A stretch of 64,000 nt of DNA. Source: Inia geoffrensis (taxonomy: Eukaryota; Chordata; Mammalia; Artiodactyla; Iniidae). Every line of letters begins with the position of its first letter. Positions within the stretch are counted from its first letter, which is position 1. A model generated the notes under the pieces. That model worked only from the letters and a program-made list of their open reading frames with translations, was not told where the DNA came from and did no database searches. The stretch lies in contig CM070908.1 of the NCBI GenBank assembly GCA_036417435.1, positions 55,239,590-55,303,589 of the forward strand. The letters run 5' to 3'. The position numbers and the translations under genes were made by a program. Positions 1 through 13,300 of the stretch are shown here, in pieces.

Positions 1-1314
1 CTTAAATGAAGTTCTTAAAAATTACAATCAACAAAAGGATATCGAACAGAAAGAAATGATTCAGAAACTTCAACACATTCAAGAGTTAGGAGAAGAAAAG
101 GACAACAGGGTTAAAGAGGCTGAAGAAAAAGTCTTAAGCCTTGAAAAGCAAGCATCTTCCATGAAATCTGAACTTGAATCTACGAAGAAAGAATTGGAAC
201 ATGTGAATTCAATTGTGAAAAGCAAAGAAGAGGAGCTAAAGGCACTGGAAGATAGACTTGAGTTAGAAAGTGCTGCAAAATTAGGGGAACTGAAGAAAAA
301 AGCTGAACAAAAAATTGCTGCCATCAAGAAGCAGTTGTTATCTCAAATGGAAGAGAAAGAACAGCAGTATAGAAGAGACAGAGAAAGCCATCTGAGTGAA
401 CTAAATACAAAATTGCAGGAAAGAGAGAAAGAAATTCATGTCTTGGAAGAAAAACTTAAGTCGGTGGGAAGTTCACCACAGTCAGAAACATCAGTTGCAC
501 CCAGATCGGCAGAAAATGAGGCAGCATGTACTGAGCAAGAAGAAGCAGAATCCCAAGGCTGTGTGCAGAAGGCATGTGAAGAAAAAATCCGTGTTTTACA
601 AAGAAATTTAATTGAAAAGGAAAAGCTATTGCAGAGGCTAGAGCAGGAAAAAGAAGGCACAATTTCTTCTCATTCTGAAATGCAGTGCAAATACCAGGAG
701 CTCTTAATAAAGATAGAACAGGCTGAAGCAAAGCAACACGAGGATCAAGTGATGATAAAGCATCTTCAAGAAGAACTTGAAGAACAAACCAAATACTCCT
801 TGTTAGTATCCCATCATGTGGAAGAAGAGGGAGGTAAAAATAACATAGGGGCAAAGGAGAACTTGGAGAATGTGGTTGATGGTGTCCAGAAAGCCCTCCA
901 GGAGAAGGACTTGACCTGTCAGATCTTGGAGCAAAAGATAAAAGAGCTGGATTCCTGCTTATTGAGAGAGAGGGAAGGACATAGAGTTGAAATTGCAGCG
1001 TTGACCTCAAAACTTGAAAGATTACAGGCTCTACAACAACAGATGGATGGAAAAAATAAACCCATGGAAGTTTTGGAAGAAAGTGCTGAAGAAAAGTCCA
1101 AATCTCATGTGGTCCAACCCAGCTTGCTTAGTAACACGGAGGCTGAGCACAATGACCTGGAGTTTAAATTGGCAGGGGCGGAGCAGGAGAAGCAGAAGCT
1201 GAGCCAGGAGGTGGTTAAACTGCAGAAAGATCTTCGAATGTTGCGGAAGGAACATCAGCAAGAACTGGATGTCATAAAGAAAGAGTATGAACAAGAAATG
1301 GAAGAGAAAATCAA
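1..1314 (+). CDS. GOLGA4: GOLGA4 large coiled-coil exon, 3' end
   Basis: The frame is open from base 2 to 1314 with no stop, and base 1 completes the preceding codon. The exon therefore starts outside the window and is over 1.3 kb, as expected for the giant coiled-coil exon of GOLGA4. The protein is heptad-rich and almost free of proline apart from short linkers near codons 155-165. The exon ends with two bases of a lysine codon before the donor GTAAGT at 1315-1320; reading on through the donor gives a false stop. The ATG at 56 is an internal methionine. Confidence 0.95.
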
Positions 1315-4300
1315 GTAAGTTTTTTTCAGTATGAATATTTTTAAGGCAATCCTCCTTAATGAAATCTCTTTTTTGTGTCTAATACAGTTAAGTTTCACAA
1401 CCTTAATTTGTTAGTATCGAACATAAATATAATAAGTTAAATACCGAAGAGAACTAAAAACAATTTAAGGCAAGAGGCAGTGTTATTCCATGTCAGCTTA
1501 AGGGGAGAAAAACCTTTTCTTGCCTGTGAGATCATGGTTATTAGGTACATATCCCAGTAATTATTTTTAAAATCATTTTTATATTTTTATTATATAGATG
1601 TGTATGGTGAAAAATTTTAAGTCAAAAGTAAAAATTCTCAAATCATCAGGACCATTCCCTAGAGTTAATCATAGTTTACTTACCCTTCCAGAAGTTTTCT
1701 GTGCCTGGAGACGCACACGCACATGCACATGGATGCACACTCCCTTAAAAATGGTTGATATTGCTGAGGTCATACTATATACACTGTCGTGAAGACCAGG
1801 TAACTCTTTACAGCTTGTTTGTTGTATGACAGCAGTTAGCTCTTCATATTTTTGGTACTCAGACAGGAGCAGGAAGATCTTGGGTTGAAGCACAATTCCA
1901 CACTAAAACAGCTGGTGAGGGAGTTTCATACACAGCTGGCACAAAAGGAACAGGAGCTGGAAATGACCGTAAAAGAGACCATTGGTAAGTAAACTTTTAA
2001 ATTCAATTAAAAAACAAATCAGAATCAGCAGAGACTATTTATAATTTAAGCGTATTCTTTTCACACTGTGCTAAGTGCTTAAAGTAATTATAAACTGGAG
2101 AAAAAACTGATTCTTGCCCAAGAAGGTTCTCTGATGGGAAACTGTGCTGCCTGAAAGTGGCTTGCCTGTCAGAGGGGAGGAGCAGGTGGAAGAACCTGAA
2201 AGCATTACCTGATTAATTACCGAACGAAGACACTTCTTCTTCGTGAGAAGGGTACATTTGGTCAATTTGATCAATTGACTTTAATCAAATTTAATTTGGA
2301 ACAAGGGTTCTTACAGAAATTGGGATACAGATACTAATTCTTACCTAATGTGTTTTCTTATATGTGTCCATTTTTTATTTATTAGATAAAGCCCAGGAAG
2401 TGGAGGCTGAACTTTTGGAAAGCCATCAAGAGGAGACCAATCAGTTATATAAAAAAATTTTAGAGAAAGAAGATGATCTAAAAAGAACAGCCAAAAGATA
2501 TGAAGAAATCCTTGATGTACCTTATTTTCTCTCTTGAAAATTAGCTGTAATAGATTTCATGGTAGTGCTAAAGAAGATGGGCTGTCAGATTTCCTGTTTT
2601 TTCTAGTGTAGAGGGTTTTTTTTTTGGGGGGGAGTCAATATTATTCAAATTAGTATTTCTCTACTGTTTGCAGATTTATAAGGAGTCTAATTGATTTCTG
2701 CTAGGATTGTAATTTTCTGATCAGTTTCTGCTAACCAGGCATATAGGCCACTTGAAGCAACAGTGAGTTAGTAAGGGGAAGAATGGATTCTCTTCTATGT
2801 CTTTCTCCCAAATTCAGACCAAATTGTGAGAGCACCAGACTAAGAATTGAGAGCTTGTGCTTGGGACAGGTAGTGTATGTATGAGCTTTAGCTGTGAACT
2901 TTCCAGGAGGGCCAGTTAGTTTTACTTAATCCCTACCCAATTTGCATAGGTTTTGTTGCTCTCAAGGGAGAAAAAAAGATAGAAAAAAAAAAAAAAAAAA
3001 AGGAATACATCAGCCAAATCTTTTATATGTAGTTTGGAAGCTAAATTCAGTGTACTTATTCTTCTAGTGGTGGATTAGTATTGTCATTTTTGTGTATGCA
3101 GATAAGCCGTGAACGCTAGTGAGTATTTGGACTGCAGAACATTTTTGAATGTAAAGCAGTGTAAATTATTCTTTGCTGGATTGCAGATTCTTTTTTAAAT
3201 TTTATTTATTTATTTATTTTTGGCTGAGTTGGGTCTTCGTTGCTGCTCATAGGCTTTCTCTAGTTGCGGCAAGCAGGGGCTACTCTTCGTTGCAGTGTGC
3301 AGGCTTCTCATTGCGGTGGCTTCTCTTGTTGCAGAGCACGGGCTCTAGGCGCTCGGGCTTCAGTAGTTGTGGCATGTGGACTTCAGTAGTTGTGGCTCGT
3401 GGGCTCTAGAGCTCAGGCTCAGTAGTTGTGGCGCATGGGCTTAGTTGCTCCGTGGCATGTGGGATCCTCCCAGACCAGGGCTCGAACCTGTGTCCCCTGC
3501 ATTGGCAGGCGGATTCTTAACCACTGCACCACCAGGGAAGCCCCGCAGATTCCTTAGTTACTGCAAGGCTTATTTCACTATGTGCTAAAAACCATTTGAT
3601 GATTAGGAATGCATAAATTAGAGAATCATGCCTCAGCTGACTATGGCAGCAGTAGAAGTCTGTGCCAGGAACAGATTCTAGTAGTAATTATTTTATTTTA
3701 TTTTTTAAAGTTTTATTTATTTATTTATTTTTGGCTGCATTGGGTCTTTGTTGCTGTGTGTGGGCTTCCTCTAGTTACGGTGAGCAGGGGCTACTCTTCG
3801 TTGCGGTGCGTGGGCTACTCTTCATTGCAGTACGTGGGCTATTCTTCATTGCGGTGCATGGGCTTCTCATTGTGGTGGCTTCTTTTGTGGCAGAGCACAG
3901 GTTCTAGGTGTGGGAGCTTCAGTAGTTGTGGCGTGCGGGCTCTAGAGCGCAGGCCCAGTAGTTGTGGCACACGGATTTAGTTGCTCCATCGCATGTGGGA
4001 TCTTCCTGGACCAGGGCTTGAACCCATGTCCCCTGCATTGGCAGGCGGATTCTTAACCACTGCAACACCAGGGGAGTCCCAATTATTGTAAATGTATTTG
4101 AAAAAGCTGAAATTACCTGATACATGAATATATATGTTACCTACGTGTAATTTTTGAGCTTTAGACCTCACTGTGAAAGAAAATTTGAACGATTTCACAT
4201 TTTCCTATACTTACCTAGAGTATATTATGTGAAGCTTTAAAAATTACTGTTGTTTCTTGAATGCTTAGAGAATGTTGGGATTGGAAGATACATTACAGCT

Positions 4301-7300
4301 AGTTTAGGTTCATCTTCTATTTTTGTGTTTTTTTGTGTGTGGCAGAAGCAGGAGAGTGAGTTCAGCATAGTCAAATGATTTCCCTAAAACTACACATGGT
4401 GAGTGGTAGAGCACTGATTCTTCATTAGCTTCATATATTTTATAAAGGCTTCTCCCTAAGGAAAGAACTTGGATAGTTAAGTCAGGGAGCTTCATTTGCA
4501 GGGGATAAACTGTGTCACGGCTGTAGTGTTCCCTTTTGTGAACTACTTCTGTCTCTGAATGTGTGTATATGGGGGTGTGGAGGTAGCACACAGTACACTT
4601 TCCAAGGTCACAACAAGCCTCTGTAGCTGGAGGGGTGAGTGAACAGGGAGACAGGTAGCAGTTGATCTCTGGTATCGTTCCTCCTGGAAGATCTGCTGTT
4701 TATTAGAAAATAAATGGTCCTCCCAGCTTCAGGCTTGGAGTAAGTAGAACAAGTGGGCAGGAAGTGGAGGGTGGGCCAGAGGACTCAGGTGGACTCTTCC
4801 CCAGGCCCCTTCCTGCGCCTTAGACCAGCACTGCCCATTAGAAATACAATGCAAGCCACAAACGGGATTTAAAATTTTCTGGTATTCACATTAAGAAAAA
4901 AAAAAAAAAAAAAAGAATCAGCTGACTTTAATTTTGATAATAATGTTAGCTGACCCGTTATATCCAAGACATTATCATTGCAAGATGTAGTCCATATAAA
5001 AATGATATATGTATTAATTCTCTGAGATTCAGTGTACTTCCACATTGGCAGCCTGTCTCAGTTTGGATTAGTCACATTTCAAGTGCTTATAGCCAGAGTA
5101 CAGGGTGGCCAGTGATTAAATCAGCAGTCCCCATCCAAACACCCCAAATACATACTCTGTCTTGAAGAGTTATTTTAAAGCAGCATATATTGCTAAAAGC
5201 GATATTACCAATTCTAGGTAAACACCATATTGCTTTGATTCTGAGACATATTCTCTTACCGTTCTCCAATTTAAACTTTTCCAGAATTGGAGTTTTATAT
5301 GGATTTGTATGTATTATGTAGTACTTTTTTTTCCCTCTGAAAAAGCTGTTATCAGATTGGTGATTTGTCTTAATGATGACATTGTAGAATGCTATATTTT
5401 TCTTATCCATTAAAATAATTCCATGATTTGTTAATAGCACAGTGGAGCACAGGGACATTTTCATTTTCTTGCTTTCACTGTCTTAGCTCACATTCTTACC
5501 ATTGCTTGGAGGAAACTGAGAACTGTGTCATCCTAGATTCACGCCTCCCATCTTCCTCAGCCCCTCACATATCCACATCCACACATTTTTTAGGACATGA
5601 AATCTGCTTATCTTCTCTGATTTCCTAGGCAGAGAAGTCACCTTTCTCCCTTTAATTGTGGATCTCCAGCACATTCTCCAACATGTAACAGACTCTCAGC
5701 TGTAGTGTTTCATTGACTCCCATTGCCCGTTCCTCTCCTCTTAACTCCACCGCTTCTGCCATGGTCTAGGCTGCCGTATTCCATTTGGTCTGGCCTACTG
5801 TATTAATTTCCTGCCTGGTCTCCTTGCTCTTGTTTTTTTTCCCCGTAAAGTATTCGTCTCTTCCTGTCAGAGTTATTGTCTATCTGGAAACAAAAGTGGG
5901 ATCATATCCCTTCCCCTGCACACCTGCAGTGGCTTCCCTTGTCCTGGTGACCCCATCCTCCAGGTCAGTCTGTGGTCTAGCTGAGCTCAGCTTTAGCTCC
6001 TTCTTCCCTGTATTTCACCTCTGCTCACACTTTTCCTGGTGCTTCAAGAGTACATTCTCACACTTCATGAGTTAGTGCAGCTGTTGTCATCTCTTTTGGC
6101 ACTTTTCTTTAAAAGTTTTAAATTTATCTTGTATTCGGAAAAAAACATTTGAATCAAATGTATTCCATGGTTTACAGATCAAAATAATATTAAAAAAAGG
6201 TATACTTGGAGAATGGTCTATCATGAGAATTGCATCCAAACTTTTCTCTGTAGTCTACACCCTGTTCCCCTTCTCCCTCCACAGGTAACCATTAGTTTCT
6301 TATGTAATAATATTCCTGTGTTTCCTTATGCAAACAGAAACAAAAATGAAATATATTCTTGTTTTTTCCCTGTCCTACCCCAGAGTTAGCTTTTTGAATA
6401 TGCTTTTCTGCATCATATTGTTTTCACTTAGTTTTTTTGAAACCCCTTAAAATAGAATTAATTGCCCCTGTCTTCCCTTAGTACTTTATTACTTCACTTA
6501 CGGCGTTACTTTTGTCATACATACATATGTGTGTAAGAATGTATTAATGTATCTGTCCTCTCCTCTAGGCTATTAGCATCTTGTAGGCAGGGATCTTGCT
6601 GTTCATCTCTAGTCTTGAGGACCTAGCCAAATGCTTGGCACACACTAGACACTTGGTAAATTTTTCTTTTTTTTTGCGGTACGTGGGCCTCTCACTGTTG
6701 TGGCCTCTCCCGTTGCGGAGCACAGGCTCCGGACGCGCAGGCTCAGCGGCCATGGCTCACGGGCCCAGCCGCTCTGCGGCATGTGGGATCTTCCCGGACC
6801 GGGGCACGAACCCGTGTTTCCTGCATCGGCAGGCGGACTCTGAACTACTGCACCACCAGGGAAGCCTGACACTTGGTAAATATGAAGGAAGTGACACCTG
6901 GTAGGGCAAAGGGAGTATTCATTCAGGGAGAGGGGCTGGTGACATCTGAAAGGAGTTGAGTCTCACAAGTAAGGGAGCTGACTGCCTTCGTCCCAACCTC
7001 AGAGCAGTCTCACTGGGAGGGAGTAGCTCTTACAGCTACGTTAGATACAAAACTGGTTTCTTTTTGACATTTACTGTATTTTAGTGATTTGGTTTTGGCA
7101 TAATAGTCTTTAAAACATAATTTCTATGTATGTGCATAAATATTCAGTTTAGTTTTTCTTAACTGTTTTTACTTCAGAGCAAGCAGTATTGCTTTCTTTC
7201 CCCCTTCAAGAAGACAGAAAGCTTTTACAAAGGAAATTATAGAACTGTTTCTTAAATTAGAAACAACACATCAAGGATTCTTTTCCAATTCTTAGAGGGC

Positions 7301-10300
7301 TTGCTTTCTATTGGTATCCCCCAGCTGTCAAAGGCAATGTCAGACATAGCTGATTGTCATATCAGAATCTGGGCCTAACTGAATAAGTAGCTGTGAGAGA
7401 TGATCCTTTCAAGCAAGGCTAGACCACATTGACACAGACATCCACACAGGATATGTGATGGTAGACTAAAAACAGTAAGTAAACCAGGGTTGCAGGCAGT
7501 TACAGATTTACAGTAGTTTCTGATCAGTGGTGTTTTAGGGGTGGAGGCTGGGTTAGAGTGCCTTGGGCAGATGTTGAAGGAGGCTATTTACAAGAGACCC
7601 CTGCTTTACTTATGTTGAGAGAAGGGGTTCATTCTTTTTTAGTTGGTCTAAGTTTCATGACAAGTGGTATTTAAAGTTAGATTTTCGAGGTGTCTTGTGG
7701 TTTGTTGCTTTATTTTGTGCCCTGGGGCCTGTTTTTTGTTTTTGAGAATGATGTTTCTTGGTTCTTAAATCAGATAGCTGCTTGTGGCTGTTTAGTCTCT
7801 TACTCAGCAAGCACTTGTCCTATCTTCATTACTCAAATCTGATCTATATTCCAATGTCAAATATTCTTTTAGCACAAAGGTTATTGCAAGATTTATAAGA
7901 GCAAGGAGAGGTCTGGACTGCTTTGTACAACAAATGATGGCAATTATCAAGACAAATGAAAAAATTTAAGGGTGGGCAACAGCCTTTTACCAGGGCAGTC
8001 AGAACAGAAGAGAGAATGATTTATATGCCAAATTTTATAAAAAGGATTTTTGAACCAGTAAATCATATATTACTTTTGCAGCCTTGTCTGTTTTCTGCAA
8101 AGTTCAGGGCAAATGGATGCATTACGTTAGTTACCAATACATTGGACAGTAATTTTTTTCAAAAATAGATTTTAGTTGAACATTTTACTCCAAAGAACTG
8201 CTGGTATGGTTTGCAGGCGATGTGAAGGGAACGTACAGGTTTGCTAACTAGGGCAAAGAACCATCTTGATTTGTGCAGCCCTTCCCAAGGGGCTGAGTAA
8301 AAACCTCCACAACTTCTTGTGATCAGTAAGTTGCCAGCTGGTTGAGCAGTGCTGTGCATAAAACTAGTTTATATTGGATATTTTCTAGAAATCAAATCCT
8401 AGTGTAGAAAAGGCCAAAGTCTTAAAACAGAGATTCTATTTTACAGTTCTGTCACAGCACTGTCATACACCTAAGCGTTGCTTAAACCTTGGAACCCTAG
8501 TTTAAGGGGAAAGAAACAGCTTGATGAGCTTTATGGGGTGGGGGCAGGAGGACTGAGGGTGGGAAAAGTCATCCTAGGAAGAGTGAGCAGCTTTTTAAAG
8601 GGCTTGGAGTTAAAAGTGGGGGGTGAAGGAAGGTGTTTAGAGGACAGTAATGAATTACAGTAAAAACAGTGGTTTGTGTTTCCAAAAATGTTTAGGTGTT
8701 GGTTTCTCCTACAAAGGTAGTTTTCTCTAGATCATGTTGCCTCTTTACTGCATTCTTTTTGATATGTTTATTAATATTTTTTTTTTATTCTAAAGGCTCG
8801 TGAAGAAGAAATGACTGCAAAAGTAATAGATCTACAGACTCAACTTGAGGAGCTGCAGAAGAAATACCAGCAAAGGCTAGAGCAGGAGGAGAACCCTGGC
8901 AATGATAAAGTGAGGGGAACTGGACTTGGCTCCATACGTTCCTTGAAAACATTTTCGTTTTCACTGGCTCGCCTACTAACATACCTACCTACCTCATCTA
9001 ATCCTAACAAAAGCCTTTCAAGAGGGAGATTCCTGCCTCTCTTTTATAGACAGTGAAACTGAAGTTCAAAGAGGTTAAATAAAATGTTGACGATCACACA
9101 GTAAATATTCTATTGGGAATATAAAACCAATCTTCCAGACTTCAGAGCCTAGGGCGTTTCTGTGATACCTGTGCTTCTCAGTCTTTCCTGTGGAAAGAAC
9201 AGCAGAGGAGAAGTTACCTCATAGCCCTGGGGCAGACCCAAAAATGGTCCATAGAAAGTATGATAATTTTAGATTTTTATATTTTGTGCTAAGAATTCAT
9301 ATAAATTTTACATTCTCTGTAACAGCAGTCCCCAACCTTTTTGGCACCAGGGACTGGTTTTGTGGAAGACAATTTTTCCATGGACCAGGGGGTGGGGTGG
9401 GGGGACGATGGTTCAGGTGGTAATGTGAGCGATGGAGAGCGGCAGATGAAGCTTTGCTTGCTCACCTCCTGCTGTGAGGCCTGGTTCCTAAGAGGCTGTG
9501 GACCAGTCCACGGCCCGGGGTTTGGGGACCCCTGCTCTATAATATATCTTTATTTGTAGTTACATAAAAATGTTTTTAGTTTGTATACCTTTGAGAAAAA
9601 CAATGTCTCCTTTCCTCCTTGGTTAATGGACCAGTTGTATATGCAATGGGATTATTTTGGAAAATTGCACTGGATTCAAAGAGATCTGGCATTCCATATC
9701 CAGGCTTTTTTTTTTTTTTTTTTTTTTCTTTCTTTTTTTTAATAATCCCGATCTTTAAGTAAAACTGATGCTATGAAAGGCCATGTTTCCCTTATGGCTT
9801 CCTGTCCTGCTGGGCACCCCAACAAGTGCACACCCGCAGGGCTTGTGGGCCCCCATTCAAGAATCCGGGCAGTGTACCGTTGTACAGCTCAAATGTTCTC
9901 ACTCATTCCAGTATGGTCTTCATAGCTCTGTCATGAGGGTCTTGGGAAAGGTGGACACATTCATGGCTTCATCCTTTAGTTATAGAGGATTCATTACAGA
10001 AGACAGTGACCAGAAAGCAATTTTCTAGACAACCAATTACATGGATCACTTTTCCAAAATGGAGAGAAGAGGACTTTATAAAAGGCTTTGCTATGCTGTG
10101 CTGCTTCATACATATATCTTGATTACTAGCAACAAGCAAAGCTGAGTAGACTCTTTCTCTCTTTCTTTACTAGCTACTAAGTTAGTTCTATTGTTTTAGG
10201 TGGGTTTTTTTTGCCATTTGGTCACAATATGAATATACTTGGTGCTATTAAATATTGCTTCCTATGAGCCAAATAAGTGTATTCTACTCTGTAACATGTT

Positions 10301-13300
10301 CTTTTCCTTAGTACCAAATTAAGTATTAATGTTGCATAAAGTGGCACTGAGGCCTGTGTCAAGATGCCATAGAGTATTGAAACATGAAATTAATATTCAG
10401 GAGGTCTTTTGAGCCCTTTACCTTGTAGCATAAGAAAGGAGAAACTATCCTTGACTTTTATTTCTACTCTAAAAAATATTTTTCTATTTTATTCTTTATG
10501 AATTTTTATTCTTTTCCTTTTTGAGCATCTTTCGGTGCTTCTGGGATATCTTGAACTACATGTCAGTGTTGAGTTCAATGAAAAGTAATTTGTGATTATT
10601 GTGTAGAGTGGATTCCCAGAAATGGTCCTTTAGAATTTTCCTTAAAGGGCCCATATGCTATAAATAGATGTTAATATGTTTAATATTTTGAAATTGCACA
10701 AATAATAGATGAATACATTCTTGTTAAAAAAAAAAAAGTCAGATAATACAGAAGTATATAGATAAACCCTTCCTGGTGGGTACGTCCTTTTCCCAAGTGG
10801 TAATCATTGTTAGGAGTTTGGTGGATGACTTTCCAGTCATTTTTCTTTGTGTTTACCTATCTTTAATAGTTTGTATAGCAACATAGACCAGGTTTAAAAA
10901 CAAATATTTAAAGTTGTCTCATCTCAAATCTAACCACTCTCTTAAGACTGTAACACTAAATTTTTGTTTCCTTGTAATTTCATATTGCTCCATTTTATTA
11001 TTTCTTGTAGATTTTATTATATGCACTAATTTTTTTTTTTCTTTTCCATTTTTAGGCAACAATTATGGAGCTACAGGTAAGACTGGCTTTTCATTGAATT
11101 TGAGCGAAGGTAGTCCGTTTTCAGGAGCATTCTGTACTTTAGGTTAAAACATAAAGAGACTTGTTCTCAGGAGAAATTTACCAAGCAGTATAGAAATGTG
11201 TCCAGGCAATGGTGAAACCCATATGCATCTCAGATCTGACTTCTTGTTCTTTCAGACACAACTAGCACAGAAGACTACTCTAATCAGTGATTCAAAGTTG
11301 AAAGAGCAAGAGTTCAGAGAGCAGGTACAGGTCTAATTGGTGCCTTTTATTTTGAGATGACTTCCTTGATTTCTGTTAGTATGTTCTTGGAACTCATTTA
11401 GCTAGTTTTTAAAAAAGAACGGATTTAATATTTATTAATTGACTTTGCAATCTTGTCTTACACAGGAAATTTTATTCCCAAACCTGAAGGTGCTAGAGCA
11501 TATCTTTATAAATTTGTGATCACATATATTTAAACAAGAACATTTGCATTCATATTATCTAGTCCAGAACATTCCGTCACCCCCAAAAGGAAACCCCATA
11601 CCTATTAAGCTGTCACTTCCTATTACCTCCTCCCCGCAGCCTCTCACAACCACAAATCTGCTTTTTGTGTCTGTGGATTTACCTATTCTGAGTATTTTAT
11701 ATAAATAGAATCATATTAGTACATGAGCTTTTATTTATTTATTTATTTATTTTTATTTATTTTAATTTTTGTGGTACGCGGGCCTCTCACTGTTGCGGCC
11801 TCTCCCGTTGTGGAGCACAGGCTCCGGACGCACAGGCTCAGCGGCCATGGCTCATGGGCCTAGCCACTCCGCGGCATGTGGGATCTTCCCAGACCAGGGC
11901 ACGAACCTGTGTCCCCTGCATCAGCAGGTGGACTCTCAACCACTGCGCCACCAGGGAAGCCCTAGCATGATGTTTTTAAGGTTCATCCATGTTGCAGCAT
12001 ATATCAGTACCTCACTCCTTTTTATGGCAGAGAAATATTTCATTATATAGATATACCACATTTTGTTAACTCATTCATCAGTTGATGTATGTTTGAGTTG
12101 TTTCTACCTTCTGCCTATTGTGAATAGTGCTGCTAGGAACATTGTTTACAAGTTTTTGTTTGAATACCTGTTTCCTTCTTTGGGTTATGCACTCAGGAGT
12201 GGGATTGCTAGATCATATGGTAATTATATGTTTAGCTCTTTGAAGACCCATCAAACGGTTTTACATTGTGGACACCATTTTACATTCTGACCACAAAGTA
12301 TAAGAATTTCAACTTCTCCACATCTTCCCCAGCAAGTGTTTTGATCATAACTATCCTAGTTGGTAGGAAGTGATATCTCATTATGGTTGTAATTTGTACT
12401 TCCCAAGTGACTAATGATGTTGAGCATCTTATTATTTGTATATCTTCTTTGGAGCAATATCCTTTGCTCATTTTTAAGTTGGGTCATTTGTTTTTTGTTG
12501 TTGTTGAATTGTAAATGTACTTATATATATTCTGGATATAAGTCCCTCATTAGATATATGATTTGCAAATATTTTCTCCCATTCTGTGGGTTGTTTTTTC
12601 ACTGTCTTGATAATGTCCTTTGAGGCACAAACATTTTATATGTTTTTTCTTTCGTTGTCTCTGCTTTTGGTGTCATATCTAAGAAACCATATGTATTAAT
12701 TTTTTTTTGGCCTATATCCTGTATTCAGCATTAAGAAAATCTAGTGGCTACAGCAGTCTTTTTTTTACATATGATTTCCATATGAATCTTATGATATGAT
12801 TGGAATATTTGTTATTTTTAGATTCACAATTTAGAAGATCGTTTGAAGGAATATGAAAAGAATGTATATGCAACAACTGTGGGGACACCTTACAAAGGTA
12901 GGAATGATCTCTCATCATGTTATCTATGGTTATCTTGTATTGGTGGACTTCTGGATGATTTTCATTTTTGTCTTTGCTAATCTCATTCTTTACAAGGAAT
13001 ATATTTTACCTTTGTAATTCACCAGTAACAACTAGTTTTATGGAAAGAATGGTAGTAATCTAAAACAAAATTAATGTGTATTTGTTGTAAAAAAAAAATG
13101 CTGCCATGTTTAAGTGAAACTGCAAGTTCCCACTTCATTCTCCACTCTCCAGCTGAACCTAGTTTACAGTTTACATATATTTTTCCAGACTCTTCTGTGT
13201 GTATCCAGATGTTTATGTAATCCACTGTATGTACCCATACAAACTCAGAGTTACATATTTTAGATGCTTCTGTTTTTTACTATTACAATAATGCTGTAAT

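Larger units (their letters stand above)
2517..8795 (+). other. GOLGA4: GOLGA4 intron, 6.3 kb
   Basis: No coding exon is visible. The intron holds three antisense CHR SINEs, a DNA-transposon-like stretch near 4.83-5.11 kb, an L2 interrupted by an L1-like segment, and two poly-A runs (2983-3001 and 4893-4914). I recognise nothing in about 6,900-8,700. Confidence 0.85.
8910..11055 (+). other. GOLGA4: GOLGA4 intron, 2.1 kb
   Basis: It contains a MIR fragment, a complete 212-bp hAT-like element and a long poly-T run at about 9703-9740. I see no exon. The rest is AT-rich and unrecognised. Confidence 0.85.

Noticed and set aside
456..1010. 184-residue reverse-strand frame
   Set aside because: It is the shadow of the GOLGA4 coiled-coil exon; the forward frame is clearly the coding one.
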